Assembly: GCF_016863615.1 (NCBI RefSeq)
Contig: NZ_BOPF01000013.1
Location: forward strand, 1 to 64,000
Origin: Virgisporangium aliadipatigenens
GTDB taxonomy: Bacteria; Actinomycetota; Actinomycetes; Mycobacteriales; Micromonosporaceae
Direction: 5' to 3'
Length of the DNA: 64,000 nucleotides
How positions within the stretch are numbered: position 1 is the stretch's first letter; each line of letters starts with the position of its first letter. Made by a program: the position numbers and the translations under genes. Shown piece by piece: positions 9,223 through 20,236 of this stretch. The notes below the pieces were generated by a model, which was not told the DNA's origin, searched no databases, and saw only the letters and a program-made list of their open reading frames with translations.

Positions 9223-9981
9223 TTAGCGCGCCCCGCCGTTGATGTACAGGGTTTGCCCGCTTACGTATGACGACTCGTCGCTCGCCAGGAAGGCGATCAC
9301 CGAGGCGACCTCCTCCGGCTGGCCGACGCGGCGCAGCGGGGTGCGTTCCGCGGCCATCTTCTGGTGTTCGTCCGGGCTCGACCCGACCCGTTCGGCCGTC
9401 GCCGCGGTCATGGCCGTCGCGATGTAGCCGGGCGCGACCGCGTTCACGGTGATGTTGAACGGCCCCAGCTCGATCGCCAGCGTCGCCGTGAGCCCCTGCA
9501 CGCCGGCCTTGGCGGCGGCGTAGTTCGCCTGTCCCCGGTTGCCCAGCGCGGAACGGCTGCTCAGGTTGACGATCTTGCCGTACTTCTGCGCCACCATGTG
9601 CTTCTGGGCGGCCTTGCTGCACAGGAAGATGCTGGTCAGGTTGACCGTCAGCACCTGGTTCCACTCGGCGGCGCTCATCTTGAACAGCATGTTGTCGCGG
9701 GTGATACCGGCGTTGTTGACCAGGATGTCGAGCCGCCCGTACGCCTCCACCACGCGCGCGGTCATGGCCTCGACGGCGGCCTCGTCGGAGACGTCCGCGC
9801 CGATCGCGAGGGCCGTGCCGCCCTTGCCGACGATTTCGTCGACGACCCGCTGGGCGGACTCCTCGGAGAGGTCGACGACGGCCACACTGGCGCCGTCGGC
9901 GGCGAGGAGGCGGGCCGTCGCGGCACCGATGCCCTGGGCCGCGCCGGTGACGACGGCGACCTTACCGGCGAATCTGCTCAC
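9223..9981 (-). CDS. 3-oxoacyl-(ACP/CoA) reductase, FabG-like SDR
   Basis: 252 aa classical short-chain dehydrogenase. The NAD(P) motif TGAAQGIG lies at about 12-19, NNAG near residue 88, and the catalytic Ser/Tyr/Lys in NLSSRSALGN and YAAAKAG (about 139-160). The C-terminus SGQTLYINGGAR is typical of FabG. It sits between a thiolase and an acyl-CoA ligase, so it more likely works as a 3-hydroxyacyl-CoA dehydrogenase in beta-oxidation than in fatty-acid synthesis. Gaps to its neighbours are about 31-33 bp. Cofactor preference is uncertain. Confidence 0.92.
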   Translation of the reverse strand: MSRFAGKVAVVTGAAQGIGAATARLLAADGASVAVVDLSEESAQRVVDEIVGKGGTALAIGADVSDEAAVEAMTARVVEAYGRLDILVNNAGITRDNMLFKMSAAEWNQVLTVNLTSIFLCSKAAQKHMVAQKYGKIVNLSSRSALGNRGQANYAAAKAGVQGLTATLAIELGPFNITVNAVAPGYIATAMTAATAERVGSSPDEHQKMAAERTPLRRVGQPEEVASVIAFLASDESSYVSGQTLYINGGAR

Positions 9982-10012
9982 TGTTGATGGCTCCTAACGG
10001 GTGGGGTGGGGA

Positions 10013-11200
<1,188 letters not shown>

Positions 11201-11210
11201 GAGTGGCCCC

Positions 11211-12359
11211 CTAGAAAGCGTTGACGCCGGTGAGCGCCCGGCCGATGAGCAGCTGCTGGATCTGGCTGGTGCCCTCGTACAGCGTCATCACCCGGGCGTC
11301 CCGCAGGTACTTTCCGACGGGGTACTCGTCGATGTAGCCGTATCCGCCGAAGACCTGCAGCGCGTTGTTGGCCGCCCGCACGGCCGCCTCGCTGGCGAAC
11401 AGCTTCGACATGTTGGCCTCCGTGGCGAACGGCTGCCCGCGGTCGATCAGGTCGGCGACCCGCCACACGAGCAGCCGCGCCGCGTCGGTGTCGACGGCGA
11501 TGGCGGTGATCAGCTGCTGCACGAGCTGGTGCGCGGCGATCGGCTTGCCGAACTGCTCCCGTTCCCCCGCGTATCTGAGGGCCGCGTCGAGACACCCCTT
11601 GGCGATACCCACGCAGCCCGCGGCGACGGACATCCGGCCCTTGGCCAGCGCGGACATCGCGACGCCGAACCCCTTGCCCGCCGGCCCGAGCATGGCGTCG
11701 GCCGGCACCCGCACGCCGTCGAACGTCAGCTCGGCCGTCGCCTGCCCGCGCAGCCCGAGCTTGCCGTGGATCTCCCTGCGGTCGAACCCGGGCAGCCCGG
11801 TCGGCACCAGGAACGCGCTGACGCCCCGGTGCCCCGCCTCGCCGGTGCGCGCGAAGACCAGCGCCACATCGGCCCAGGTGCCGTTGGTGATGAACATCTT
11901 GGAGCCGGTGAGCACCCACTCGTCGCCCTCGCGGACGGCCCGCGTCGCGAGCGAACCGGCGTCGGAGCCGGTGCCCGGCTCGGTCAGCGCGAAGCAGCCG
12001 AGCGCCTCGCCGGAGCACAGGCGCGGCAGCCACGACCGCTTCTGCTCCTCCGTGCCGTAGCCGAGGATCGACTTGCCCACCAGCCCGAGGGAGACCGACA
12101 CGACACCGCGCACCGCGGAGTCGCCGCGGCCCAGTTCCTCCAGGACGAGGCAGTAGGCGAGATGGTCGCCGCCCGAGCCGCCGTACTCCTCGGGGATGGT
12201 GAGGCCGAGGAAGCCCAGTTCGCCGAGCTGCTTGATGACCTTGACGTCGATCAGCTCGCGGCGGTCCCACTCCGCGGCGTGCGGCAGCACCTCGCGATCC
12301 ACGAACTCCGCCGCGAGCTGCCGCACGGCGGCCTGTTCGTCAGAAAGGGAGAGGTCCAC
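11211..12359 (-). CDS. Acyl-CoA dehydrogenase
   Basis: 382 aa flavoprotein that makes the alpha,beta double bond in acyl-CoA. The FAD-binding motif [14 protein letters not shown] lies near residue 123, followed by [11 protein letters not shown]. The catalytic glutamate is in [11 protein letters not shown] near residue 365, the position used by short/medium-chain enzymes. It is the first gene of the minus-strand operon of catabolic island 1. The GTG start at 12359 has no ribosome site; an AAACT-N9-AGTTT element begins 6 nt upstream, so the mRNA may be leaderless. Confidence 0.95.
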   Translation of the reverse strand: MDLSLSDEQAAVRQLAAEFVDREVLPHAAEWDRRELIDVKVIKQLGELGFLGLTIPEEYGGSGGDHLAYCLVLEELGRGDSAVRGVVSVSLGLVGKSILGYGTEEQKRSWLPRLCSGEALGCFALTEPGTGSDAGSLATRAVREGDEWVLTGSKMFITNGTWADVALVFARTGEAGHRGVSAFLVPTGLPGFDRREIHGKLGLRGQATAELTFDGVRVPADAMLGPAGKGFGVAMSALAKGRMSVAAGCVGIAKGCLDAALRYAGEREQFGKPIAAHQLVQQLITAIAVDTDAARLLVWRVADLIDRGQPFATEANMSKLFASEAAVRAANNALQVFGGYGYIDEYPVGKYLRDARVMTLYEGTSQIQQLLIGRALTGVNAF

Positions 12360-12365
12360 GCCAAC

Positions 12366-12384
12366 AAACTAGCGCCGTAAGTTT
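12366..12384. promoter_or_regulatory. Operator-like palindrome AAACT-N9-AGTTT, copy 1 (ACAD side)
   Basis: AAACT at 12366-12370 and AGTTT at 12380-12384 form a perfect 5-bp inverted repeat with a 9-nt centre. It ends exactly 6 nt before the GTG of the ACAD gene. A second copy of the same design lies on the other side of this divergent promoter. The size suits a TetR- or GntR-type dimer; no regulator gene lies beside it. Confidence 0.6.
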
Positions 12385-12418
12385 TTGGCCGTCCAGTACC
12401 GAACCCCTACCCGATCAA

Positions 12419-12437
12419 AAACTTGCGATGTTAGTTT
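12419..12437. promoter_or_regulatory. Operator-like palindrome AAACT-N9-AGTTT, copy 2 (ALDH side)
   Basis: AAACT at 12419-12423 and AGTTT at 12433-12437 again enclose 9 nt. The site ends 6 nt before the ATG of the aldehyde dehydrogenase gene, mirroring copy 1. There is no room for a normal ribosome site, so binding here would cover the transcript start of a leaderless or near-leaderless gene. Confidence 0.6.
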
Positions 12438-12443
12438 CGCGGC

Positions 12444-13870
<1,427 letters not shown>

Positions 13871-13874
<4 letters not shown>

Positions 13875-14947
13875 GAGCACTTCTTGTGACGGGCAGCGGC
13901 GCCACCCCTTCCGTGGAAAGCGTCACGCTGCCGGACGTCGGCCCCGGCGCCGTGCGCGTCAAGGTACGCGCCGCCGGCATCTGCCACTCCGACCTGTCGA
14001 TGATCGACGGGAAGCTGTCGCCGCAGTTCCCGCTGACGCTCGGCCACGAGGCGGCCGGGGTGGTGGTGGAGACCGGTGCCGGCGTGGACACCGTCAAACC
14101 CGGCGACCACGTCGTGCTGAACTGGTCGCCGGCCTGCCGGCGGTGCTGGTTCTGCGAAAACGGGGAGCCGTGGCTGTGCGTCACCTCCGGCACGCCGTCG
14201 GCGCCGGGCGGGGTGCTCGCCGACGGCACGCCGGTGCACGTGACGCTCGGGCTCGGCGCGCTCGCCGACGAGGTCGTGGTGCCCGCGCGGGCCGTGATCG
14301 CGGTGCCGCAGCTGCTGCCGTTCGACGCGGCCGCGCTGCTCGGGTGCGCCGTGCTCACCGGCGTCGGCGCGGTCAACAACACGGCTCGGGTGCGCCCCGG
14401 CGAGTCCGTGCTCGTCGTCGGGCTCGGCGGCGTGGGGCTCTCCGTCATCGTCGCGGCGCGGGCCGCGGGCGCCGGACGGATCATCGCCGTGGACGTGTCC
14501 GAGGCCAAACGCGCGCTGGCCGTCTCCGCCGGCGCCACGGACTACCTGGTCTCCGACGACACATTGCACAAGTCCGTGCGGGCGCTCACCGAGGGGCGCG
14601 GGGTCGATCACGCGTTTGAGTGCGTCGGGCGTTCGACCACCATCAGGACCGCGTGGCGGGCCGCACGGCGCGGTGGCAGGGTGACCGTCGTCGGCATGGG
14701 CGCCAAGGACGACCTGGTCAGCCTCAGCGCGCTCGACATCTTCCACTCCGCCAAGACGCTGCGCTCGTCCGTCTACGGCAACGCCGACCCCGACGTCGAG
14801 GTCCCGGAGCTGGCCGCCCGCGTGGTCGACGGCTCGCTCGACCTCGCGCCGCTGATCACCCACCGGATCACCCTGGAGCAGGCCCCCGAGGCCTTCGCGC
14901 GGATGGCCCGCGGAGAGGGCGCACGCTCCGTGGTGATTTTCGAGTGA
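13871..14947 (+). CDS. Zinc-dependent alcohol dehydrogenase (MDR family)
   Basis: 358 aa medium-chain dehydrogenase. Catalytic zinc ligands are in GICHSDLS near residue 38 and GHEAAG near residue 60. The structural zinc cysteines are in ACRRCWFC and the following LC (about 89-103). The NAD motif VGLGGVGLS lies near residue 180. The form resembles class III-like alcohol dehydrogenases. The GTG start overlaps the ALDH stop by 4 bp and its own stop overlaps the next start by 4 bp, so three genes are translationally coupled. It likely oxidises the alcohol released by the downstream hydrolase. Confidence 0.93.
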
Positions 14948-15768
14948 ACGACACGCGCACCTTCACCTCGCACGACGGCCTCGACATCGCCTACCGGGTG
15001 TGGGGCGAGCAGCACGGCGGCGTGCCCGTGGTGCTGCACCACGGCTTCGTGGCCGACGGCATCGTCAACTGGGCGGCGCCCGGCGTCGTCGACGCGCTCG
15101 TGGCGACCGGCCGGCACGTCGTCGCCATCGACGCGCGCGGGCACGGCGCCTCCGCCAAGCCCACGGACGTCACCGCCTACGGCGAGCCGAACATGTCCCG
15201 CGACGTCAGCACCCTCATCGACGAACTCGGCGTCGACGAGGTCGACCTGGTGGGCTACTCGATGGGCGCCATCGTCACGGCGATCACGCTCACCCGGGAG
15301 CCCCGCGTGCGGCGCGCCGTCATCGCGGGCGTCGGCGCCGGCGTCGTCGAACTGGGCGGCCTCGACACCCGCGCCGTCGCCCCCGAACTGGTCGCCGCGG
15401 CGCTCACCGCCGAGGACCCGGCAGAGATCGCGGCCTCACCGGCGGCGCCGTTCCGGGAACTCGCCGACGCCATCGGCGCCGACCGGCACGCGCTCGCCCG
15501 CCAGGTGCACGCGGCCCACCAGGCCCCGATCGCGCTCGACACGATCACCGCGCCGGTGCTCGTGCTGGCCGGCCGGGACGACCCGCTCGCGGCCCGGCCG
15601 GAGGTGCTGGCGGCGGCGATCCCGGAGGCGCGGCTCACCGTCGTCGACGGCGACCACGCGACCGCCGTCGGAGAACCGGCCTTCGCCCGCGCGATCACGT
15701 GGTGGGTCAACGGCGCCGACCTCGCCGATGCGCCGGGCGCGGCGCGGGACACCGCACCGGCCACCTGA
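14944..15768 (+). CDS. Alpha/beta hydrolase (probable esterase)
   Basis: 274 aa. Oxyanion-hole region LHHGFVADG near residue 33, nucleophile elbow GYSMGA near residue 102, acid in LAGRDDPLA near residue 208, and the final histidine in DGDHATAV near residue 238. It is the last gene of the ALDH-ADH-hydrolase run, starting with a GTG inside the ADH stop. In that context an ester or lactone hydrolase feeding the alcohol and aldehyde dehydrogenases is a reasonable inference. It converges on the degenerate sigma-factor gene. Confidence 0.88.
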   Translation: MNDTRTFTSHDGLDIAYRVWGEQHGGVPVVLHHGFVADGIVNWAAPGVVDALVATGRHVVAIDARGHGASAKPTDVTAYGEPNMSRDVSTLIDELGVDEVDLVGYSMGAIVTAITLTREPRVRRAVIAGVGAGVVELGGLDTRAVAPELVAAALTAEDPAEIAASPAAPFRELADAIGADRHALARQVHAAHQAPIALDTITAPVLVLAGRDDPLAARPEVLAAAIPEARLTVVDGDHATAVGEPAFARAITWWVNGADLADAPGAARDTAPAT

Positions 15769-15794
15769 CGGTCGTGGGCCGGTGGCCGCGGGGC

Positions 15795-16362
15795 TCATCG
15801 GTCCGCGCCGGGCTCCCCGTGATGCGGCGGTCGGGGCGCCGGCCTGTCGGCGGGGTCCCAGTGGTCCGGGCCCGCCGGCGCGATCCGCCGGCGCGATCCG
15901 TCGGGGCCTGCGGCGGGGTGGCGCCTCACCGTCGATGTCCCACAGGCCCGGGTCCCACTGACCCGGCCGCTCCGGTGGGATCCGCCGTCGTCGGCCAGTT
16001 CCGGGGCGATGCGGCGCAGCCTCGCCAGGGCGTCGCGGGTCCGGCTCTTCACGGTGCCGACGCCGCAGCCGAGGAGGTCGGCGGTCTGCGCCTCGGAGAG
16101 GTCCTCGAAGTAGCGCAGCACGATCGCCGCCCGCTGCCGCGGGGCCAGCCGGGCGAGCGCCGCATGCACGCTCAGCCGGCCGGCGATCCCGGCGGTCGGG
16201 TCGGGAGCCGCACGGTCGGGCGGATCCGGCGTGGTCAGCGGCCGGCGCCGGCTCCGCCCGCCAGAACGAGACGTGCCGATCACCCGTCAGCAGGAACGCG
16301 ATGCGGGACAGCGCCGACGTGCGCTCCCGCACGTACGACCGGAACGACTCCTCCGCGTTCAC
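15795..16362 (-). pseudogene. Degenerate SigE-family sigma factor (internal deletion plus frameshift)
   Basis: The first 28 codons from the GTG at 16362 are a normal sigma N-terminus (FRSYVRERTSALSRIAFLLTGD). The text then jumps directly to HVSFWR, which normally lies about 40 residues further on, so most of region 2 is missing. Right after HVSFWR the frame shifts. The linker and a complete region 4 (LAPRQRAAIVLRYFEDLSE, ADLLGCGVGTVKSRTRDAL) continue in another frame, down to a stop at 15795. A further frame change near the C-terminus is likely. A good GGGGGTGG ribosome site remains. A region-4-only product from ATG 16283 is conceivable. Confidence 0.82.
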
Positions 16363-16434
16363 CCGCCACCCCCTTCACCGACTGACACGCCGCCGGGGTT
16401 CGGATCGGGAGGGACGTCGGGCGGAGAAAGTTCG

Positions 16435-19425
16435 TCACGATGCCGGGGCCGGCTCCTCCCGCCGCTGCCCGCGGCGCACCACCCGCCACGCGAGCCAACC
16501 GGTGGCGGCGGCGCCGAGCAGCACCGTCACGCTCACCACCACGATCCAGGGCGCCACCGGCACGACGCCCGGTACCGGCGCGGCACCGCCGAAGCGGGCG
16601 TTCAGGATCAGGTCGCGCGCGACGTCCAGGTCGTAGACCTCGCCCCTGGGGGTGCGCAGCAGCCGCTGCTGACCGCCGACGGCCGGCAGGGCGAGCAGTT
16701 CCACCCCGCGCACCGAACGGTATGCCGTGGGCGGCTCCTGCTGCGGCGCGTCGCCGCCCCGGACCCGGTAGCGCACCGCCACCGCCGTGCCGTCGCGGTA
16801 CCAGCCGGCGATCCGCAGCGCGGCACCGCCGACCGACGCGAACCGGGTACCGGGCACGAGCGCACCCGTCGCCGTGTCGCGCAGGCGCAGCTTCCACGTG
16901 CGGGCGTTCCGGGCGTCGCCGGAGCACTCCTTGAGGCACCAGCCGTCCGCCGACACGACCGCGAAGCGCGCACCGTCCGGCGTGAACGCGCCCGCGCCGG
17001 CGAGGCGTTCACCGGCGTCGAGGTTGACCAGGGCCGGCCTGCGGGGGCCGTCCACCGTCATGTCGACCACGTGGAGGCGCTGGCCGTTCTGGTAGGCGAG
17101 CTGCTTGCCGTCGGGGGTGAACGCCACCCCGAACACCGGGTCGAACGGCGCTATGTCGAGGTTGGCCACCGTGCGCAGCCGGCCGTCGCCCAGTTCCATC
17201 AGGCGCAGCGTGCCACCGCCGTAGCCGTAGGACACCTCGTGCCCGTCGAACGCCACCTCGTCACCGGTCGTCGACGGCTTGCCGCGGTTCCACAGCACCA
17301 GCGCGCCGCCGTCGGGACGCCACGCGACGGCCCGGTCGCCCGGATTCACCGCGAACCGGCGGGTCCGGCCGGTTACCAGGTCGACGACGCTGACCGCGCC
17401 CGAGTATTCGTCCATCCCGATCGGGTCCTCTTCGCTGCCGTCGCCCGCCACGTAACGCCCGTCCGGCGAGAGCAGCACCTCCTGCGCGACCTGCCGGTCC
17501 GACGTCGCGTAGCGCAGCACCCGGTAGGAACCGTCGCGACCCACGACACCGACCTTGGAGCCGTAGGTGCCCGGGAGGCTGCCGCCGCCGGTCCCACCGC
17601 CCTTTCCGCTGAACAGCACCGCCGCCGAACCGGCCGGAGACTGCTGGACGGGTGCCTGCCACGGGCGCGGCTGATAGATCTCGGCGGGCACAGCCGCATC
17701 GGTCGAACGCTCCGGGCCGGCGGCCGCGCCCAGCACCAGCGGCACCGACACGACGAGGAGCACGGCGGCCCCGACGAGCGCCAGGGTGCGCCGCTGCGGC
17801 AGCGCGAACGGCCACCGCCTCCCGGGCGGCTCGGATTCCTGGGCGGTGGTCGCATCGACCCCGGTCGGCGCGGGGTCGTCCGAGTCCGGCGGCTCGGGGC
17901 GATCGGGGCCGTCGATCGGCTCCCGACGGGCCACCCGCTCCGCCCGACTCGCTGTATCAACACGCGACGAATGCTCGGCACTACCTGCGGGGTCGGCCCG
18001 TGACGACCGATCCGACGCGTCGACCGGCGCCGACGGGTCGCGCCCCCCGAAATCAGCACGCGACACCCGCTCCGCGCCACCCGCCGAGTCGGCCCGCGAC
18101 GGCGGCTCGGGCACGTCGCCCGGCACCGCGGGATCGGAGCTCCCGAAGTCGGCACCCGACGAATGCCCTGCGCTCCCTGCGGAATTCGCCCGCGACGGGC
18201 GCTCCGACGACGCCTGCCGCCCCGACGCCCGCACTCCGTCGGCACGCGGCGGCCCGCCCACGTCGCCGCGGTCGGCGGGACGCTCCGACCCACCCCAGGG
18301 ATCCGGCTCGGCCGAGCGCTCACCCGTCCACCCACGCTCCGGCGCCCGCCCGCCCTCCGGCGCGCGCGAGGGCTCCGAGCGATCCGACGGCTCGCCCGCA
18401 GCCGAGCGGGCCGGGCGCTCCGACGGCTCCGCCCGCCCCGGACGGTCCGACTCCGTCGACGACCGCTGACGATCCGTCGCCCGCGCCTCGGGGGGCGAGA
18501 AGTCCGGCCACCCGTCCGGATCGGCCGGGTCTTCGTCCCGGATCCGTGCCGGCCGGTTCCCCTCCGCCCGGGGCTCGCCGAACCCGATCGGGTCCGTGCC
18601 GGCCGGGGATCCGATCGGGGCCGCCCCGTTCCGACCGCCGAAGGACTCCGCACGCTCCACCGGATCAGCGCCGGCGGCGAAGACCGGACGGGCCGGCCCG
18701 CCCCGGGAGGCCTCCGCACGCGCGGGCCGGTCGGGCTCTGCCGGCGGCTCCGGCCAGACCGGCGATTCCAGCGCCTCCAAAGACTCCGCGGGATCCGTGC
18801 CGTCCGCGTGATCCGCGTGGACCGCGTCCTCCAACGACTCCGAACGGACCGAGGACTCCGGCCGGACCAGGGGCTCCGGTGCTGCCGGCGCCTCGGAAGA
18901 CTCCACCGACTCGGAAGACTCCACGCCTACCGCCGACTCGTGCTCCGACGCCTCGGCGCCGTCCCGCCGACCCGCACCGTCCCGCCGACCCGCACCGTCC
19001 CGCCGATCCGCACCGTCCCGATGAGTCGCCGCACGCGGATGAGTCGCCGCACCCGGATGGGCCGCGCCACTCCCGCTCCGGCCGTCCCGATGAGCCGCGT
19101 CGCCGCTGTGCGTAGAGGGCTCCGGATGGTCCCAGGCATCCGGATCGGAGCGCTCCCGCGCCCGGTCGCGCTCCGCCGCCCCGGAAGGCTCCGAGCGAGC
19201 ACGGGATCCGGCGCGGGCCCCCGGGTCGACCTCCGGCTCGGCCGGCCACAGCGGCTCCGCCACCTCCCGGGGATGCGGCGGCCGCACCCGGCGGGACGCG
19301 CCACCCGACCCGTCCGGTCCGGCGTACGTCGAGATGTCAGGGCCGGCCGAGACCTCCCTGCGCGGCGGCCGCGCCCCGGGCCACACGGGGTCCGGCGCGG
19401 CGTCTGTCCGAGGCGTCTGCTCCAT
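16435..19425 (-). CDS. Large membrane protein: disordered N-terminus, TM, beta-propeller, TM
   Basis: 996 aa. About the first 545 residues are low-complexity and disordered, rich in Ser, Arg, Pro, Asp, Glu and Ala, with repeated themes such as SSRADPAGSAEHS and RRDGAG. A TM helix (about 548-570) follows, then about 380 residues of WD40/TolB-like blades (LSPDGRYVAGDG, FTPDGKQLAYQNG, FTPDGARFAVVS). A second TM helix (about 957-980) precedes a short basic tail. A cytosolic tail with an outside propeller is the likely topology. It is the start of a transcription unit whose next gene is the broken sigma factor, so it may be an orphaned sigma partner. ATG 19425 is chosen over the TTG at 19437. Confidence 0.8.
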   Translation of the reverse strand: MEQTPRTDAAPDPVWPGARPPRREVSAGPDISTYAGPDGSGGASRRVRPPHPREVAEPLWPAEPEVDPGARAGSRARSEPSGAAERDRARERSDPDAWDHPEPSTHSGDAAHRDGRSGSGAAHPGAATHPRAATHRDGADRRDGAGRRDGAGRRDGAEASEHESAVGVESSESVESSEAPAAPEPLVRPESSVRSESLEDAVHADHADGTDPAESLEALESPVWPEPPAEPDRPARAEASRGGPARPVFAAGADPVERAESFGGRNGAAPIGSPAGTDPIGFGEPRAEGNRPARIRDEDPADPDGWPDFSPPEARATDRQRSSTESDRPGRAEPSERPARSAAGEPSDRSEPSRAPEGGRAPERGWTGERSAEPDPWGGSERPADRGDVGGPPRADGVRASGRQASSERPSRANSAGSAGHSSGADFGSSDPAVPGDVPEPPSRADSAGGAERVSRADFGGRDPSAPVDASDRSSRADPAGSAEHSSRVDTASRAERVARREPIDGPDRPEPPDSDDPAPTGVDATTAQESEPPGRRWPFALPQRRTLALVGAAVLLVVSVPLVLGAAAGPERSTDAAVPAEIYQPRPWQAPVQQSPAGSAAVLFSGKGGGTGGGSLPGTYGSKVGVVGRDGSYRVLRYATSDRQVAQEVLLSPDGRYVAGDGSEEDPIGMDEYSGAVSVVDLVTGRTRRFAVNPGDRAVAWRPDGGALVLWNRGKPSTTGDEVAFDGHEVSYGYGGGTLRLMELGDGRLRTVANLDIAPFDPVFGVAFTPDGKQLAYQNGQRLHVVDMTVDGPRRPALVNLDAGERLAGAGAFTPDGARFAVVSADGWCLKECSGDARNARTWKLRLRDTATGALVPGTRFASVGGAALRIAGWYRDGTAVAVRYRVRGGDAPQQEPPTAYRSVRGVELLALPAVGGQQRLLRTPRGEVYDLDVARDLILNARFGGAAPVPGVVPVAPWIVVVSVTVLLGAAATGWLAWRVVRRGQRREEPAPAS
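18961..19056. repeat. 18-bp tandem repeats inside the disordered region
   Basis: Three near-identical 18-bp units based on GTCCCGCCGACCCGCACC occupy 18961-19014, with the start of a fourth. They are followed at 19021-19056 by two 18-bp units based on ATGAGTCGCCGCACSCGG. On the coding (minus) strand the first array reads as RRDGAG-type hexapeptides. The unit is a multiple of three, so copy-number change would keep the frame. Confidence 0.85.
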
Positions 19426-19503
19426 GGCGGTGCTCAACCTACCGGCGGATCACCGATGCGGGCGACGCCCTAGTAACGACGACGGCCGCTGTCCCCAGCA
19501 GGC

Positions 19504-20130
19504 CTACCGCAGGCCGGCGCTGGCGATCGCGGCCACGAGAAGCGCGGCCACGGTCCGGGACATGACGGCCCCGGCGGCCTCGGGGTCGAGCTTCAGTTCG
19601 TCGCGCATCATCGACCATGCCGCGAACGTGCTCGCCACCGTCAACGAGTTGAGCAGCTCGGCACGGCCGTCGCCGGCGATCTCCAGTTCCTCGGCGAAGA
19701 GGGTCTCGATCTCGCTGCGCACCCGGGCGATGTTGCGCCGGCGGGCGGCCCGCAGTTCCTTGGAGAACGGCTGCCGTACCGCTGAGGCGCGGGCCGAGGG
19801 CGCCAGCATCTCCAGCATGCGCACCCGCTGCGCGCAGAACTCCTCGACCCGCCTGGTCAGCGGCAGATCCGGCGGAACCGGCCGGTAGATGGCGTTCTGC
19901 CGCTCGGTGACCCGTTCGCTGGTGGCGGCGAAGAGGGTCTCCATGTCCTTGAAGTTGGTCCACAGGGTGCGCAGGGAGACACCGGCACGCTCGGCGATGC
20001 GTTCCCCGGTGGGCTTGAGGTTGCCCTCGTCGATCAACGCCAGGTGGGCGTCGACGATCGCGCGGCGGGTCCGCTCCGCGCGTGCCGCGCGACCGTCGAT
20101 CCGGCCGGGCGGTGCCTGGGTGTCGGCCAT
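19504..20130 (-). CDS. TetR-family transcriptional regulator of catabolic island 2
   Basis: 208 aa. The N-terminal HTH is typical: RRAIVDAHLALIDEG near residue 22, then GERIAERAGVSLRTLWTNFKDMETLF (about 42-67). The ligand-binding domain is helical and not matched to a named family. A near-palindrome TGCACT-N3-AGTGTA lies 33 nt upstream of its start, and related sites precede the four other transcription units between 20.2 and 33.4 kb. This is what an autoregulated local repressor would show. Ligand: most likely an acyl-CoA, by analogy with FadR- and KstR-type TetR proteins; this is inferred. Confidence 0.9.
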   Translation of the reverse strand: MADTQAPPGRIDGRAARAERTRRAIVDAHLALIDEGNLKPTGERIAERAGVSLRTLWTNFKDMETLFAATSERVTERQNAIYRPVPPDLPLTRRVEEFCAQRVRMLEMLAPSARASAVRQPFSKELRAARRRNIARVRSEIETLFAEELEIAGDGRAELLNSLTVASTFAAWSMMRDELKLDPEAAGAVMSRTVAALLVAAIASAGLR

Positions 20131-20163
20131 CGTCGGGCCCCTCGGATGCTCGTCGGAACAATC

Positions 20164-20178
20164 TGCACTGTGAGTGTA
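20164..20178. promoter_or_regulatory. Regulon site A (TetR promoter): TGCACT-N3-AGTGTA
   Basis: A 15-bp near-palindrome upstream of the tetR start. It matches the TGCACT-N3-AGTGCA pattern at 11 of 12 arm positions. It is one of five such sites in 13 kb. Confidence 0.65.
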
Positions 20179-20236
20179 GACGGCGGGCTGGCGCCCCGAA
20201 GGGCGACAGCTTTACCAGCGAGTACGTTCTCCGATC

